Below, piece after piece: positions 41,833 through 50,557 of a DNA stretch of 64,000 nt. The translations under genes and the position numbers were made by a program. This DNA is from CAVVPY01 sp963750295 (lineage in GTDB: Bacteria; Actinomycetota; Actinomycetes; Mycobacteriales; Jatrophihabitantaceae). Each line of letters begins with the position of its first letter. Position 1 is the first letter of the stretch. The notes beneath the pieces are model-generated. The model ran no database searches. It saw only the letters and a list, made by a program, of their open reading frames with translations, and was not told the DNA's origin. The stretch lies in NCBI GenBank assembly GCA_963750295.1, contig CAVVPY010000001.1:496001-560000 (forward strand). Reading direction: 5' to 3'.

Positions 41833-43161
41833 TCAGTGGTCGCGGAACCTGTTGATCGCGGGCAGGTGCCGCTCACGGAGCTCGTGATCACGCACGCCGA
41901 GACCCTCGGCCGGCGCCAGGCAGAGCACGCCGACCTTGCCCTGATGCCGATTGCGGTGCACGTCGTGGGCCGCCTGCCCGACGTTGTCCAGCGAGTACAC
42001 CTTCGAGACCGTCGGGTGGATCGCGCCCTTGGCGATGAGCCGGTTGGCCTCCCACGATTCGCGGTAGTTCGCGAAGTGCGAGCCGACGATGCGCTTGAGA
42101 GTCATCCAGAGGTAGCGGTTGTCGTACTCGTGCCAGTACCCGGACGTGGACGCGCAGGTGACGATCGTCCCGCCGCGCCTGGTCACGTACACCGACGCGC
42201 CGAAGGTTTCGCGTCCCGGGTGCTCGAAAACGATGTCCGGATCGTCCCCGCCGGTGAGCTCGCGGATCCGCGCGCCGAACCGCTTCCATTCCGAGGGCTG
42301 CTGCTGGCCGTCCTTCCAGAACTCGTAGCCCTCGGCACTGCGATCGATGATCAGCTCTGCGCCCATCGCGCGGCAGACCTCGGCCTTCTCGGGGGACGAG
42401 ACGATGCAGACGGGGGTAGCTCCGCCGTTGAGTGCGTACTGGGTCGCGTACCCGCCCAGCCCGCCGGACGCTCCCCAGACGAGCACCGTGTCGCCCTGCT
42501 TCATCGCCGCGCCGTGATGCGAGACGAGCTGCCGGTAGGCCGTCGAGTTGACCAGGCCAGGAGCGGCTGCCTCCTCCCAGGTCAGATGGCCCGGTTTCGG
42601 CATCAGCTGGTTGGACTTGACCAGCGCCAGTTCGGCGAGGCCGCCGAAGTTCGTCTCGAAGCCCCAAATGCGCTGCTGGGGGTCCATCATCGTGTCGTCG
42701 TGACCCTGCGGGTCCTCGAGTTCGACCGAGAGGCAGTGCGCGACGACCTCGTCGCCGGCCTTCCACCTGGTCACACCCGGTCCGACCCGCAGCACGATGC
42801 CGGCCAGATCCGAGCCGACGACGTGATAGGGCAGGTCGTGCTTGGCCGCCAGGGACGAGGATCGGCCGTACCGCTTGAGGAAGCCGAATGTCGACACCGG
42901 TTCGAAGATCGACGTCCACACGGTGTTGTAGTTGATCGCGCTGGCCATGACCGCCACGATCGCCTCGCCGGGCCCGAGTTCGGGGGTCGGCACGTCCTGG
43001 ATGTGCAGGCTCTTGCGCGGGTCCTTGTCGCGGCTTTCCATCCCGTCGAACATCGCCGACTCGTCCTCGCGGACCACGGCGGCCCGGTAGCTGTCGGGGA
43101 CGGGCAGTGCGGCAACCGCCTCGTAGTCACCGTCAAGAATCGTGCGGCGGATGTCGTCCAC
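41833..43161 (-). CDS. ccr: Crotonyl-CoA carboxylase/reductase
   Basis: 442 aa medium-chain dehydrogenase/reductase. Ccr-specific features: ASAINYNTVWTSIFEPVSTF, HHVVGSDLAG-type loop (YHVVGSDLAGIVLRVGPG), the NADPH site VLVWGASGGLGGYATQYAL, and the CO2/CoA-side region PGRETFGASVYVTRRGG. It reductively carboxylates crotonyl-CoA to (2S)-ethylmalonyl-CoA, the key step of the ethylmalonyl-CoA pathway and a source of polyketide extender units. GTG 43161; it lies 35 bp downstream of the epimerase gene on the same strand. Confidence 0.93.
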   Translation of the reverse strand: MDDIRRTILDGDYEAVAALPVPDSYRAAVVREDESAMFDGMESRDKDPRKSLHIQDVPTPELGPGEAIVAVMASAINYNTVWTSIFEPVSTFGFLKRYGRSSSLAAKHDLPYHVVGSDLAGIVLRVGPGVTRWKAGDEVVAHCLSVELEDPQGHDDTMMDPQQRIWGFETNFGGLAELALVKSNQLMPKPGHLTWEEAAAPGLVNSTAYRQLVSHHGAAMKQGDTVLVWGASGGLGGYATQYALNGGATPVCIVSSPEKAEVCRAMGAELIIDRSAEGYEFWKDGQQQPSEWKRFGARIRELTGGDDPDIVFEHPGRETFGASVYVTRRGGTIVTCASTSGYWHEYDNRYLWMTLKRIVGSHFANYRESWEANRLIAKGAIHPTVSKVYSLDNVGQAAHDVHRNRHQGKVGVLCLAPAEGLGVRDHELRERHLPAINRFRDH

Positions 43162-43196
43162 GCTGTTGGCCTCCGGGGTCGTCGTGAGCGCAGATG

Positions 43197-43631
43197 TTAC
43201 CCGCCAGTAGCAGGTTGGACGAGTTCGACCAGGACACCGCGGGCGTCCTTGGGGTGAATGAAGTTGACCCGGCTGCCCGATGTGCCGCGGCGCGGCTGGT
43301 CGTAGAGCAGGCGCATCCCCCGCTCGCGCAGGGTTGCCGACACCGCGTCGAGGTCCTCGACCGTGTACGCGACCTGCTGAACTCCGGGGCCGTTACGGCC
43401 GATGAACTTGGCGATCGTGCTCTCGGGCGACAGCGGTGCGAGCAACTGGATCCGGGTCGACCCGTCGCCCACGGCCAGCATGGCCTCGCGCACGCCCTGC
43501 TCCTCGTTGACCTCCTCGTGCACGCTCACGACGCCGAACGTGTCGCGGTAGAACGCGATCGCGTCGTCCAGGTCCGGGACGGCGATGCCGACGTGGTCGA
43601 TCTTGGTGAACAGCGGATCCGAGGGGGACAT
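43197..43631 (-). CDS. Methylmalonyl/ethylmalonyl-CoA epimerase
   Basis: 144 aa, VOC fold with two beta-alpha-beta repeats. IDHVGIAVPDLDDAIAFYRD (metal His) and GVQQVAYTVEDLDAV, then VNFIHPKDARGVLVELVQP (second metal His and Glu). Such epimerases interconvert (2S)- and (2R)-forms; here it would join Ccr product to MeaA substrate. First gene of the epi-ccr operon, divergent from the thiolase gene. Confidence 0.9.
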   Translation of the reverse strand: MSPSDPLFTKIDHVGIAVPDLDDAIAFYRDTFGVVSVHEEVNEEQGVREAMLAVGDGSTRIQLLAPLSPESTIAKFIGRNGPGVQQVAYTVEDLDAVSATLRERGMRLLYDQPRRGTSGSRVNFIHPKDARGVLVELVQPATGG

Positions 43632-43648
43632 CGGACAATCGTGGCAAC

Positions 43649-43662
43649 TGCAAGCGCTTGAA
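43649..43662. promoter_or_regulatory. LacI/GalR-like palindrome between epi-ccr and thiolase-meaB
   Basis: TGCAAGCGCTTGAA contains a perfect CAAGCGCTTG core and fits the TGnAAnCGnTTnCA pattern of LacI-family operators except one end base. It is 18 bp from the epimerase start, so a bound repressor would block that operon. The family assignment of the binding protein is a guess. Confidence 0.4.
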
Positions 43663-43765
43663 TGCCCCGCCGGGTGCGCTGCTTCACATCGGCAGGGGCG
43701 GGGTCGCGTCTAGAGTTGGAGCACTGCACCCGCTCCATCACCCGTTCTCTCTGGAGGATCTATCC

Positions 43766-44944
43766 ATGGCTGGATCGGTCATTGTCGCCGGCGCCCGCAC
43801 GCCGATCGGACGCCTGCTCGGCTCGTTGAAGGACTTCTCCGGCGCTGACCTGGGCGGAATCGCCATCAAGGCGGCCCTCGAACGGGCCGGGGTCAGCCCC
43901 GAACAGGTCGAGTACGTGATCATGGGCCAGGTCCTGCAGGCCGGTGCTGGTCAGATCCCGGCCCGCCAGGCCGCGCACAAGGCAGGCATCCCGTTGAACG
44001 TCCCGGCGATCACCATCAACAAGGTGTGCCTGTCCGGCCTGGATGCGATCGCGCTCGCCGACCAGCTCATCCGGGCCGGCGAGTTCGACATCATCGTGGC
44101 CGGCGGCCAGGAGTCGATGACCAACGCGCCGCACCTGCTGTCGAAGTCGCGTAGCGGCTACAAGTACGGCTCGGTCGAGCTGGTGGACTCGATGGCGTTC
44201 GACGGGCTGACCGACATCTTCGACAGCATCCCGATGGGCGAGTCCACCGACGTCGTCAACGACCGGCTCCAGATCGCCCGCGAGCCGCAGGACGAGTTCG
44301 CCGCCCGCTCGCACCAGCGCGCCGCGATCGCGCAGAAGAACGGCGTGTTCGACGACGAGATCACTCCGGTGCTGATTCCTCAGCGCAAGGGCGACCCGAT
44401 CGAGTTCACCACCGACGAGGGCGTCCGCGCCGACACCACGGTCGAGTCGCTCGCCAAGTTGCGTCCCGCCTTCCGCAAGGACGGCACCATCACGGCGGGC
44501 ACGGCGTCGCAGATCTCCGACGGCGCCGCGGCGGTCGTCGTGATGAGCAAGGCCAAGGCCGAGGAACTCGGCCTGAGCTGGCTGGCCGAGATCGGCGCGC
44601 ACGGCAACGTCGCGGGCCCGGACAACTCGCTGCAGTCGCAGCCGGCGAACGCCATCAATGACGCGCTGCGCAAAGAGAAGCTGACCGTCGCCGACCTCGA
44701 CCTGATCGAGATCAACGAGGCGTTCGCGGCGGTGGGCCTGCAGTCCATGGCTGATCTCGGCGTCAGCGAGGACATCGTCAACGTGAACGGGGGCGCGATC
44801 GCGCTCGGCCACCCGATCGGCATGTCCGGCGCCCGCCTGGCACTCACGCTCGCCTACGAGCTCAAGCGCCGCGGGGGCGGCACCGGAGCGGCGGCGTTGT
44901 GCGGCGGCGGGGGGCAGGGCGACGCGCTGATCCTGCACGTCTGA
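43766..44944 (+). CDS. Acetyl-CoA acetyltransferase (thiolase)
   Basis: 392 aa. Catalytic Cys in INKVCLSGLDAI (near residue 90), His in ALGHPIGMSGARL, and Cys in AALCGGGGQGDAL. It condenses two acetyl-CoA to acetoacetyl-CoA (or the reverse), entry step of the route through 3-hydroxybutyryl-CoA and crotonyl-CoA. ATG 43766 follows CTGGAGGATC; a TAGAGT -10 lies at 43711-43716. Directly abuts meaB. Confidence 0.92.
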   Translation: MAGSVIVAGARTPIGRLLGSLKDFSGADLGGIAIKAALERAGVSPEQVEYVIMGQVLQAGAGQIPARQAAHKAGIPLNVPAITINKVCLSGLDAIALADQLIRAGEFDIIVAGGQESMTNAPHLLSKSRSGYKYGSVELVDSMAFDGLTDIFDSIPMGESTDVVNDRLQIAREPQDEFAARSHQRAAIAQKNGVFDDEITPVLIPQRKGDPIEFTTDEGVRADTTVESLAKLRPAFRKDGTITAGTASQISDGAAAVVVMSKAKAEELGLSWLAEIGAHGNVAGPDNSLQSQPANAINDALRKEKLTVADLDLIEINEAFAAVGLQSMADLGVSEDIVNVNGGAIALGHPIGMSGARLALTLAYELKRRGGGTGAAALCGGGGQGDALILHV

Positions 44945-45907
44945 GTGGCGCGCCGCAGCGTCGACGTCCCCGACCTCGTCGAGCGCACGCGGTCGGGGGA
45001 TCCGCGGGCCGTCGCCCGGCTGATCTCCCTCGTCGAGAACGACTCGCCGGTACTGCGCGAGGTTGCCGCGGCGCTGGTCGGGCACGACGGTTCGGCCCAG
45101 GTCGTCGGGCTGACCGGGGCGCCGGGCGTGGGCAAGTCGACGACCACCGCGGCCCTCGTGCAGCACCTGCGCGCGGACGGCAAGCGGGTCGGCGTGCTCG
45201 CGGTCGACCCGTCCTCGCCGTTCTCCGGCGGCGCCCTGCTCGGTGACCGGGTGCGGATGCAGGACCATGCGACCGACGAGGGCGTGTTCATCCGGTCGAT
45301 GGCCTCGCGCGGCCAGTTGGGCGGGCTGTCGGCAGCCGTCCCGCAGGCGGTGCGGATTCTCGACGCCGCCGGATATGACGTCATCCTGGTCGAGACCGTC
45401 GGGGTAGGGCAGGCCGAGGTCGAAATTGCGTCGCTGGCCGACACGACCCTGCTCGTGCTCGCCCCCGGGATGGGGGACGGCATCCAGGCGGCGAAGGCCG
45501 GGATCATCGAGATCGCCGACGTGTTCGTCGTCAACAAGGCCGACCGGGACGGCGCTGACCAGGTGGCCCGCGATCTGCGCTACATGCAGTCGCTGGGAGG
45601 TCGGCACGGCGAGGCGGGCGCCTGGCGTCCGGTCATCGTCAAGACGGTGGCCTCGCGCAACGAGGGCATCGACGAGCTGCTCCATGCGATCGCTAAGCAC
45701 CGGGCCTGGATGTCCGAGCACGGCCAGCTGGAGCGGCACCGCCGGATGCGCGCCGCGACCGAGATCGAGGCGATCGCGCTGGCCGAGGTGCGGCAGCGGA
45801 TTGCCGACGTCCACGGCTCTGCTGCGCTCGATGCCGCGGCGAAGCGGGTGGTGGCCGGCGAGACCGATCCCTTCGCGGCCGCCGAGGATCTCGTCGCGTT
45901 GCTCTGA
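44945..45907 (+). CDS. meaB: Acyl-CoA mutase-associated G-protein chaperone MeaB
   Basis: 320 aa G3E-family GTPase. Walker A GAPGVGKSTTTAAL (near residue 58), switch DPSSPFSGGALLGDRVRM, LVETVGVGQAEVEIA and guanine motif NKAD. It protects B12-dependent acyl-CoA mutases and gates AdoCbl loading; likely clients are MeaA (34928) and the mutase at 63097. GTG is the very next base after the thiolase stop, so the two are coupled. Confidence 0.93.
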   Translation: MARRSVDVPDLVERTRSGDPRAVARLISLVENDSPVLREVAAALVGHDGSAQVVGLTGAPGVGKSTTTAALVQHLRADGKRVGVLAVDPSSPFSGGALLGDRVRMQDHATDEGVFIRSMASRGQLGGLSAAVPQAVRILDAAGYDVILVETVGVGQAEVEIASLADTTLLVLAPGMGDGIQAAKAGIIEIADVFVVNKADRDGADQVARDLRYMQSLGGRHGEAGAWRPVIVKTVASRNEGIDELLHAIAKHRAWMSEHGQLERHRRMRAATEIEAIALAEVRQRIADVHGSAALDAAAKRVVAGETDPFAAAEDLVALL

Positions 45908-46085
45908 TGTGCAGACCGTCCTGCCGGTGGTACGAGTGTCCGGCATGCCTCCGCTCCGTTGCGCGGGCTGCGGCTAGCGTGGGAGATCATTCCCGCGAGC
46001 TCGGTGAGCGCGGCACGACCGATGCGGTCGTCCATCCACGTGCCGCGCGACCGCTTGCCCGTCGCGATTGTTCAGGAGGTTCGCG

Positions 46086-46691
46086 GTGTCGGACACCACC
46101 TGCCACATGTCCATCTCGTTGGACGGCTTCGTCGCCGGATCGGATCAGAGCCGGGAGGACCCCCTCGGCAAACGGGGACAGGAGTTGCACGGCTGGCACA
46201 TCGGCGACCCACGGGCCAACGACGCTGACAGGATCGCGAACGAGTGGCTCATGCGCCCCCGCGGTGCGTATGTGATGGGGCGGAACATGTTCGGCCCGAT
46301 CCGCGGGGACTGGGATGAGGAGTGGTCGGGCTGGTGGGGCCCCGAACCGCCCTATCACGCGCCGGTGTTCGTGTTGACCCATCACCGCCATGACCCGATC
46401 CAGCTGGACGGGGGCACGAGCTTCCACTTCGTCACCGAGGGCTTCGACGCGGCCTACTCCGCAGCGTGTGCGGCCGCCGGGGACGACGGGGTCGACATCG
46501 CCGGTGGGGCCTCGACCGTCCGGCAGGCACTGGCGGCCGGAGTGATCGACGAACTCACGCTCGACATCGCGCCCGTCCTGCTCGGTTCGGGCGAGCGCAT
46601 CTTCGACGGGATCGAATCCTTCGGCTTCGAGCCGGCCGAAGTGCTTCATTCACCGCTGAGCACCCACATCCGCTATCGCCGCGTCAGCTGA
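46086..46691 (+). CDS. Dihydrofolate reductase-like (RibD C-terminal domain) protein
   Basis: 201 aa RibD_C family. Typical start CHMSISLDGFVAGSDQS, then YVMGRNMFGPIRGDW and VDIAGGASTVRQALAAGVID. NADPH-dependent reductase fold; the actual substrate is unknown for this family. GTG 46086 sits 6 nt after a perfect AGGAGG (46074-46079). The 178 bp before it holds no other gene. Confidence 0.85.
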   Translation: MSDTTCHMSISLDGFVAGSDQSREDPLGKRGQELHGWHIGDPRANDADRIANEWLMRPRGAYVMGRNMFGPIRGDWDEEWSGWWGPEPPYHAPVFVLTHHRHDPIQLDGGTSFHFVTEGFDAAYSAACAAAGDDGVDIAGGASTVRQALAAGVIDELTLDIAPVLLGSGERIFDGIESFGFEPAEVLHSPLSTHIRYRRVS

Positions 46692-46769
46692 CGTCGCGGC
46701 CCGCCGCCACCCGCTGCACATCGCGCACTGAGACGGCCACGGCCACGCTCGCCCAGCTATCTTCTGCGG

Positions 46770-47764
46770 GTGAAGGTCTCTACTGAGGCGGCGCGGCGGT
46801 TTCTGCTCGCGCGGCACTTTCTCGCCCCTGCGCGGTCTGTTGGGGGAGGACTCGACGGGGTGCTGACGGTCTTTCGGAAGTTCGGGTCGATCCAGTTCGA
46901 CCCGATCGCCGTGGCCGGCCGCAATCACGACCTCGTGCTGCACGCACGCGTCGCCGGCTACGAGCCCGCGTGGGCGACATGTTGTACGAACGTCGGGAAA
47001 TCTTCGAGGTGACCAACAAGGCGTTGTCCTTCGTCCCGACGACCGAGTTCCCCTGGTTCCGTCATGTGTGGGGTCGCAAAGGGCTCCGGTTCCACGCCGC
47101 GGCGTTAGCCGAGAATGCCACGGTCGCCGAACGGGTGCTCGGGCGGATCCGCGCGGAAGGACCGCTGTCAGCACTGGACTTCGAGCGCGAATCCGGCGCG
47201 ACGGCAACCTCCGGCGCTACGACCTGCTCGAACGGCTGCTCCCAGCCGAGGTGCCTACGCAGGACGTGCCGGAGCGGGAACAGCAACTGCACAAGCTCCT
47301 GTCCCGGTATCGCGCCCACGGCCTGCTCGGCGCCGGCGGTGCGGGCGGTGCCTTCGATCGCATCGCCCCGCCGAGATCGACATCGGAGCGGGTGGGACGC
47401 AACACGATGCACGCGGAACTGGTCGAGCAAGGTGCACTCGTACCCGTCGAGGTCGACGGCGTGCGGACAAGACGCTTCGCGCTAACGGAGGAACTCGCGC
47501 TGCTCGAGGTGCCGCCGGAGCCGTCGGCCACCGTCGCCCTCATCGCCCCGTTTGACGCGCTGCTGTGGGATACCGTCCTGCTCGCGAGCCTTTTCGCCTT
47601 CGACCACGTAGGGGAGGGCTTCTTTCCGGCAGCGAAGCGCCGACGGGTTCATCGACGCGATGCGCGACGCGCTGCGCGCCTACCTGCGCTTCGCCGGCGC
47701 CGGCCGCATCGAGTGGGCCCCGCACCTCACGACGGAGAAGCAACTCTTCGGCGCCCGCCCGTGA
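46770..47764 (+). pseudogene. Winged-helix HTH_42/YcaQ-type DNA glycosylase-like gene, multiple frameshifts
   Basis: Family sequence is visible in pieces. Frame A: ARRFLLARHFLAPARSVGGG and FGSIQFDPIAVAGRNHDLVL, to about 46968. Frame B: MLYERREIFEVTNKALSFVP, to about 47195. Frame C: LRRYDLLERLLPAEVPTQDV and APFDALLWDTVLLASLFAF, to about 47640. Frame D: DGFIDAMRDALRAYLRFAGA to a stop at 47764. The region after PAAKRR also appears shortened. YcaQ-type proteins unhook DNA interstrand crosslinks. A leaderless-type promoter survives (TATCTT, 6 nt before GTG). At least three indels make sequencing error an unlikely sole cause. Confidence 0.75.
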
Positions 47765-47861
47765 CGGGGACGAGTCGTCTGGCAAAGGCGCGAGGCCGTG
47801 TCGAGAAGGCTCGCTCGGCTCCGTCTCTTCGTCAATAGAGACGACGAGAAGGATGGATCCC

Positions 47862-48302
47862 ATGCCACATGTACGACGTTTTGACCATGTCGGCGTCACT
47901 GTCGCCGACCTCGACACGGTGACCGCGTTTTTCCTCGGGCTGGGCCTCGAGCTCGAGGGGCGGGCGTTCGTGGAGGGCGAGTTCGTGGACACCGTCACCG
48001 GCATCCCCGACTCGCGCTGCGAGATCGCCATGCTGCAGGCTCCCGACGGCGGTGCCCGATTGGAGCTCGCGAGGTTCGTCCGGCCCGAGCATCGGCCCGG
48101 ATCTCCCACTGCGATGCCCAACGAGCTGGGGTTGCGCAACGTGTCGTTCGAGGTCGAGGACCTGCAAGGCGCGGTCGACCGGCTGGCCGCGGACGGCTAC
48201 GGGCTGGTCGGCGGCATCGGCGAGTACGAAGCCAGCTGGCGGATGGCCTACGTACGCGGTCCGGAGGGCATCATCGTGTCCCTGGCCGAACGGATCGGCT
48301 GA
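47862..48302 (+). CDS. VOC family protein (glyoxalase/dioxygenase fold)
   Basis: 146 aa. RRFDHVGVTVADLDTVTAFF opens the first beta-alpha repeat, and NELGLRNVSFEVEDLQGAVD the second, ending IVSLAERIG. Probable metal-dependent enzyme or antibiotic-binding-like protein; the substrate cannot be inferred. ATG 47862 is preferred over ATG 47853 because only it has proper spacing from GAGAAGG. Confidence 0.8.
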   Translation: MPHVRRFDHVGVTVADLDTVTAFFLGLGLELEGRAFVEGEFVDTVTGIPDSRCEIAMLQAPDGGARLELARFVRPEHRPGSPTAMPNELGLRNVSFEVEDLQGAVDRLAADGYGLVGGIGEYEASWRMAYVRGPEGIIVSLAERIG

Positions 48303-48379
48303 CCCGGCCTGCGCCGCCGCCCCTCGCTACCCGCCGGCCGAGGCGCTGCAGCGGTCCGACCGGCGCATGCCGCGCGCGG

Positions 48380-48574
48380 TCAGGGTTGCTTGGGCTCGTC
48401 CGGTGCAGCCTTGGGCAGTGTCAGGAACCCCGACTCGAGCCAGTACGCGAGGTCGTGCACCTTGCCGTCGCCCGCCTCGCCGGCCAGCCCCGCTTCCGAC
48501 TTGGACATCGTTGCTGCTGTTACCGACTTGCCAGTCGCGGATTTCGTCCAAGGCATGCGCATGGGCACCTTCAC
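48380..48574 (-). CDS. Small hypothetical protein
   Basis: 64 aa from GTG 48574, polar and Lys/Ala-rich (SVTAATMSKSEAGLAGEAGD) with a more hydrophobic tail (KVHDLAYWLESGFLTLPKAA). No family recognised. It lies 79 bp downstream of the broken polymerase gene on the same strand. Kept because composition looks protein-like, but no ribosome-binding site stands out. Confidence 0.35.
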   Translation of the reverse strand: MKVPMRMPWTKSATGKSVTAATMSKSEAGLAGEAGDGKVHDLAYWLESGFLTLPKAAPDEPKQP

Positions 48575-48653
48575 TTGATCGGACGCGAGCCCGGTGGGCC
48601 GCACCTCATCGTCGAACGTACGCCACTGCGCGGGATGAGCGACGTCCGGAGGC

Positions 48654-49053
48654 TCATGGTTGCGCGGGCGGATCCACCTGCGCCGGGGCGTCCGCGCCGG
48701 CCTCGCGACGGGTGCGCGCCCGCCGCTTGCCCGCGTGCATCGCCTGCACCCGCGCGACCGGGATGGCCCGCCCCTCGTCGACCAGCTCGGCCGGCAGCTC
48801 ACGCGGTGCGGGCATGAGCGCCGTCCACGGATCACTGGCGGCGAGCAGGGCGAGCGCGGTGTGCACGGTGAACTCGCCCGGGACGACGTCGTCGAGATCG
48901 TCCCAGCGCAGCGGGTACGACACCGGCACGCCGGGGCGCAGCCGCGGGCTGTAGACGGCCACCACCGTCGCCCCGCCGGCTCGCGTCGAATCCAGGAACA
49001 CCTTGCCGTGCCGGTCGTCGCGGACGAACGCGGTGGTGGGCCAGCACTGGGTC
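48654..49053 (-). pseudogene. 3' part of a LigD-type DNA polymerase/primase gene, cut by IS110
   Basis: The minus strand codes HGKVFLDSTRAGGATVVAVY, VPVSYPLRWDDLDDVVPGEF and a basic tail, the C-terminal part of a stand-alone LigD polymerase domain. It joins logically to the 5' part at 50558-51154. Near the element the likely codons DPVLA (49053-49039) are out of frame with TTAFVRDDRHGK by one base, so a second lesion is present. LigD polymerases fill ends during Ku-dependent break repair. Confidence 0.75.
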
Positions 49054-49171
49054 TAGACGGTATGACGTGACCGCTCGCGCGGTTGCGGGCCGGGGCCTCA
49101 CTCACACAATCTCGTGGGTTACCGAGTAGGGGCTACCTGCTCGGCCTATCCGCCATGTGTGGGAGGCCCCG

Positions 49172-50251
49172 GTGGGTACCGTGCGTACGAGTGTTGGTCT
49201 GGATGTGCATGCACGATCGGTTGCTGCAGCGGCGATCGATGGCGTGACCGGCGAGCTGATCAAGGCGAAGCTGACCCCGTCCCATGAGCAGATCCGCGGC
49301 TGGCTGAGTGAGCTGCCGGGGCCGGTCGCGGTGGCCTATGAGGCCGGGCCGACGGGCTTCGGGTTGTTTCGGATGTTGATGGCTGCTGGGATCGACTGCG
49401 TCGTCGCGGCGCCGTCGAAGCTGCAACGCCCGGCCGGTGATCGGGTCAAGACCGACGCCCGCGACGCCGCGCATCTGGCTCGGCTGCTGCGCCTGGGTGA
49501 GGTCACCGCGGTCGCGGTGCCGAGCGTTGCGCAGGAGGCGGCGCGCGATCTGGTCCGGGCGCGCGAGGACTGCCGGGTCGATCTGATGCGAGCACGGCAT
49601 CGGCTGGCGAAACTGCTGCTGCGTCAGGGGATCGTCTACTCCAACGGGCAGGCTTGGACCCGGGTGCACGACGAGTGGCTGCGCCGGCAACGCTTCGACA
49701 ACCCGGTCACGACCATGGCGTTCGAGTCCGACTACGACGCGGTCCTGGCCGTGACCGCCCGCCGCGCACGCCTGGACAAGGCGATCACCGAGCTGGCCGG
49801 CAGCAGCGAGTTCACCCCGCTGGTGCACCGACTGTCCTGTCTGCGCGCAGTCTCGACACTGACCGCGTTCGCGCTCGCCGTCGAGATCGGCGACTGGCAC
49901 CGCTTCACCGGCAACAGCATCGGCTCCTTCATCGGGCTGGTGCCCAGCGAACGCTCCTCTGGCGCCAGCCGAAGGCGAGGCTCGATCACCAAGACCGGCA
50001 ACGGGCACGTCCGCCGTCTGCTCATCGAAGCCGCCTGGCACCACCGCGGCCGCTACGCACCCGGCAAGGTCCTGCAAGCCCGATGGGAACTGGCACCACC
50101 CGCCGCACGCGTCCGCGGCGATCTGGGTAACCGGCGACTGCACGCACGGTGGATCGCCTTCAACCTGCGACACAAGAACGTCGTCGTCGCCAACGTCGCC
50201 ATCGCCCGCGAACTCGCCGGCTGGTGCTGGTCACTCGCGATGCTCGACTAA
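49172..50251 (+). CDS. IS110 family transposase
   Basis: 359 aa. N-terminal RuvC-like DEDD domain: VGLDVHARSVAAAAIDGVTG, VAYEAGPTGFGLFRMLMAAG and KTDARDAAHLARLLRLGEV supply the acidic residues. The C-terminal Transposase_20 domain has LVPSERSSGASRRRGSITKT with the conserved serine region, and GNGHVRRLLIEAAWHHRG. GTG 49172 follows GGGAGG by 5 nt; start 49157 is possible. The reading frame is intact, so the element may be active. The enzyme acts with an RNA guide in characterised family members. Confidence 0.92.
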   Translation: MGTVRTSVGLDVHARSVAAAAIDGVTGELIKAKLTPSHEQIRGWLSELPGPVAVAYEAGPTGFGLFRMLMAAGIDCVVAAPSKLQRPAGDRVKTDARDAAHLARLLRLGEVTAVAVPSVAQEAARDLVRAREDCRVDLMRARHRLAKLLLRQGIVYSNGQAWTRVHDEWLRRQRFDNPVTTMAFESDYDAVLAVTARRARLDKAITELAGSSEFTPLVHRLSCLRAVSTLTAFALAVEIGDWHRFTGNSIGSFIGLVPSERSSGASRRRGSITKTGNGHVRRLLIEAAWHHRGRYAPGKVLQARWELAPPAARVRGDLGNRRLHARWIAFNLRHKNVVVANVAIARELAGWCWSLAMLD

Positions 50252-50557
50252 CCCCCGTGGCCTGACGGCCCTCGAGCCGCTTCGTCCACGCTGTGGTGCA
50301 GCAGCGCGTGGAGCGACCCGCGTCGCGGCTATGAGCAGCCCACCGCCAAAACGGCGGGCGGCGACGCTCGGCTCTAGACACGCGGCCCGCTCCTGCCGAA
50401 AGCCCGTCCTGCGGTAACCAACCCGCGAATATCAGCCTGACCGCGCGTCGCCAACGACACGCTCACCACCACACGCAAGCGACGAAGCCGAGGCGCCCGC
50501 CCGGAGCAACCCGGACGGGCGCCTCACCCTGCCCCTTGACAAGAACGGCATACATAT
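50252..50557 (+). ncRNA. Structured right end of the IS110 element, candidate bridge RNA region
   Basis: This 306-bp end has no credible ORF but several hairpins: CCACGC/GCGTGG (50286-50311), CCGCC-AAAAC-GGCGG (50343-50357) and a 15-bp stem with one mismatch, GAGGCGCCCG.../...CGGGCGCCTC (50490-50525). IS110-family elements encode a bridge RNA in a non-coding end. Which end is used here is not known: the left end also folds (CCGAGTAGG/CCTGCTCGG at 49122-49144 inside GGGGCCTC/GAGGCCCC). Confidence 0.4.

Larger units (their letters stand above)
49054..50557 (+). mobile_element. IS110-family insertion sequence in the LigD-type gene
   Basis: About 1504 bp, bounded by where LigD homology stops on each side (DPVLA at 49053, ARAERL at 50558). 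There are no terminal inverted repeats and no clear target duplication, as expected for IS110. It contains one transposase gene and structured non-coding ends of about 118 bp (left) and 306 bp (right). Boundaries are inferred within a few bases. Confidence 0.8.

Noticed and set aside
43760..45946. 728-codon minus-strand frame across thiolase and meaB
   Set aside because: Antisense to two clear genes.
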